Shown piece by piece: positions 62,839-64,000 of a DNA stretch of 64,000 bases. Both the position numbers and the translations under genes were made by a program. Source of the stretch: Setaria digitata. Taxonomy: Eukaryota > Nematoda > Chromadorea > Rhabditida > Setariidae. Location of the stretch: contig RCAB01000217.1 in assembly GCA_003640385.1 (NCBI GenBank), forward strand, positions 1 to 64,000. Direction: 5' to 3'. Every line of letters begins with the position of its first letter. The stretch's first letter is position 1. The notes under the pieces were generated by a model. It was given only the letters and a program-made list of their open reading frames with translations, was not told the origin of the DNA and ran no database searches.

Positions 62839-64000
62839 ATGTTCAACAGACGGTTCGTTAAGATCCCCGGAAAGAAAAATATATGTATATCTTGTAAAGT
62901 CATACATTCATCTGCTTTGATTTTACCTTTAACTTGCTTGAATTTTGTGTCATTCAAATATAAATTCTGTTTCAATGCAAAGTACATAGCTTTTTCTGTC
63001 ATACAAATGCTTTGATGGCACAAATATTATATGAAAAACAATGAGAAAAAGAAATTGAATTGGAGCAGTAAAAATCATTTCATAGATTGAGAACTGCTAT
63101 TTTCTTCTAGATCAGCGCATCGGAAATTAGCGCATGCTGTTACAGCACGCGAAAGATCGGTGACAGAATCTGGTGATGGCCATCGATTGGCGGCAATGGT
63201 TGCGACACTAAGTAAATTTTCCGAAATACCTGCAAAACGAACTTATATGTACTCTACTGTAACTGTACTCTACTATAACTATTGATGGTTCTTGTGATAT
63301 CTTCGAACTAAATAAAAATGAATCAGAAGATTTTTAGAATTGTCAACGCACACTTTCCATAGATTTAACTTCGACTTCTTTTTTTTTTCTTTTTTTTGGA
63401 AAATTTGGAATTTGAGGATTATCAAACTGTGGATGCAAACTAAAATTATATACATTATCCGACTTGTAAACCAAATCCAGCAATACAAGAAACCAAAAAC
63501 GTCTCGACTTTTCGCCTCTGGGTACTGGCTGTTGAAACATTGTTTTAATTCATACGTCAGTCTGATTGGCAGTGGTACCTGCGACTGGATGTAAAATTAC
63601 AGCGTTGATGTCAGTCAAAAACACTCAATCCTATCAAATTATATTACAAGGAGAAATTACATCGAGATGCGATAATGAATTCTGGTAGAAATGATAGTGC
63701 ATGTAGGCTGATATCGGCATTTTTGTGTAGCAGAGCAGCAGAATAGGCACTCATGAAATGGATGCTCATCTGCAAGAAAAAATTTTCTGGACTTTCATTT
63801 ATGCAAGTTAGGTATTGATTGTAGTGTAGGATGCGGTACTTCATGAATTATGACGAAATAAATGATTTTGGAAAGTAATTATATAACTTAATCTTTAGCA
63901 TTCTTTTTCTTACATTTTTGGCATAGGCAGTGGGGGATTTTCATATAACTGATACAGTAACTTTTATAGAGTCTTAAGTTAAAAAAAAGATGTACAGATG
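62839..64000. other. Right edge: TIMM29 3' flank with an orphan open stretch
   Basis: After a TTCTTCTAG acceptor (AG at about 63109-63110) a frame stays open for about 57 codons to a TGA at 63283-63285. An AATAAA follows at 63311-63316. Its content (KLAHAVTARERSV, GDGHRLAAMVATLSKF) looks coding-like, but I recognise no family and no matching upstream donor. The remaining 0.7 kb to the window end shows nothing I can support. Confidence 0.4.

Overview
This window is eukaryotic. It is AT-rich, has many short introns with GT..AG junctions and long homopolymer runs, and every recognisable gene is a metazoan orthologue. Compact genes, one gene nested in an intron, and closely spaced same-strand genes preceded by isolated splice acceptors (as expected for spliced-leader trans-splicing and operons) point to a nematode. 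AT content and intron style suggest a filarial or other clade III worm; this is an inference, since no species marker is present. All coordinates come from hand-joined exons. In each complete model the phases agree across every junction and the total is a whole number of codons.

Layout. 199-2459 (+): 3' part of an organic anion transporter (SLCO/OATP), cut by the left edge. 3623-8118 (-): ribophorin II (RPN2), complete. 9499-23162 (+): a 28-exon secreted metalloprotease of the pappalysin (PAPP-A) family, 1774 residues; its intron 13 holds an antisense two-exon PDRG1-like prefoldin-type gene (14855-15559). 24090-26638 (+): ANKRD49-like ankyrin protein. 29200-31351 (+): DHHC palmitoyltransferase of the ZDHHC24 type. 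32807-39440 (-): group VI calcium-independent phospholipase A2 (PLA2G6-like). 39658-43677 (-): FAM114A-like protein, about 215 bp upstream of the phospholipase and probably in an operon with it. 44543-46843 (-): METTL9/DREV histidine methyltransferase. 50462-56533 (+): TBC1D24/Skywalker-like TBC-TLDc protein. 57520-59716 (+): MPDU1-like PQ-loop protein. 61709-62838 (+): TIMM29-like mitochondrial import subunit.

Most genes are conserved housekeeping functions: ER N-glycosylation (RPN2, MPDU1), lipid and protein modification (PLA2G6, DHHC, METTL9), vesicle traffic (TBC1D24, FAM114), mitochondrial import (TIMM29) and chaperone assembly (PDRG1). The least ordinary item is the pappalysin: a full-architecture PAPP-A orthologue (LamG, LNR, HEXXHXXGXXH, Met-turn, sushi repeats, C-terminal LNR) with a roughly 200-residue C-terminal extension not seen in vertebrate PAPP-A. 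I found no rRNA, tRNA, CRISPR array or intact transposon.
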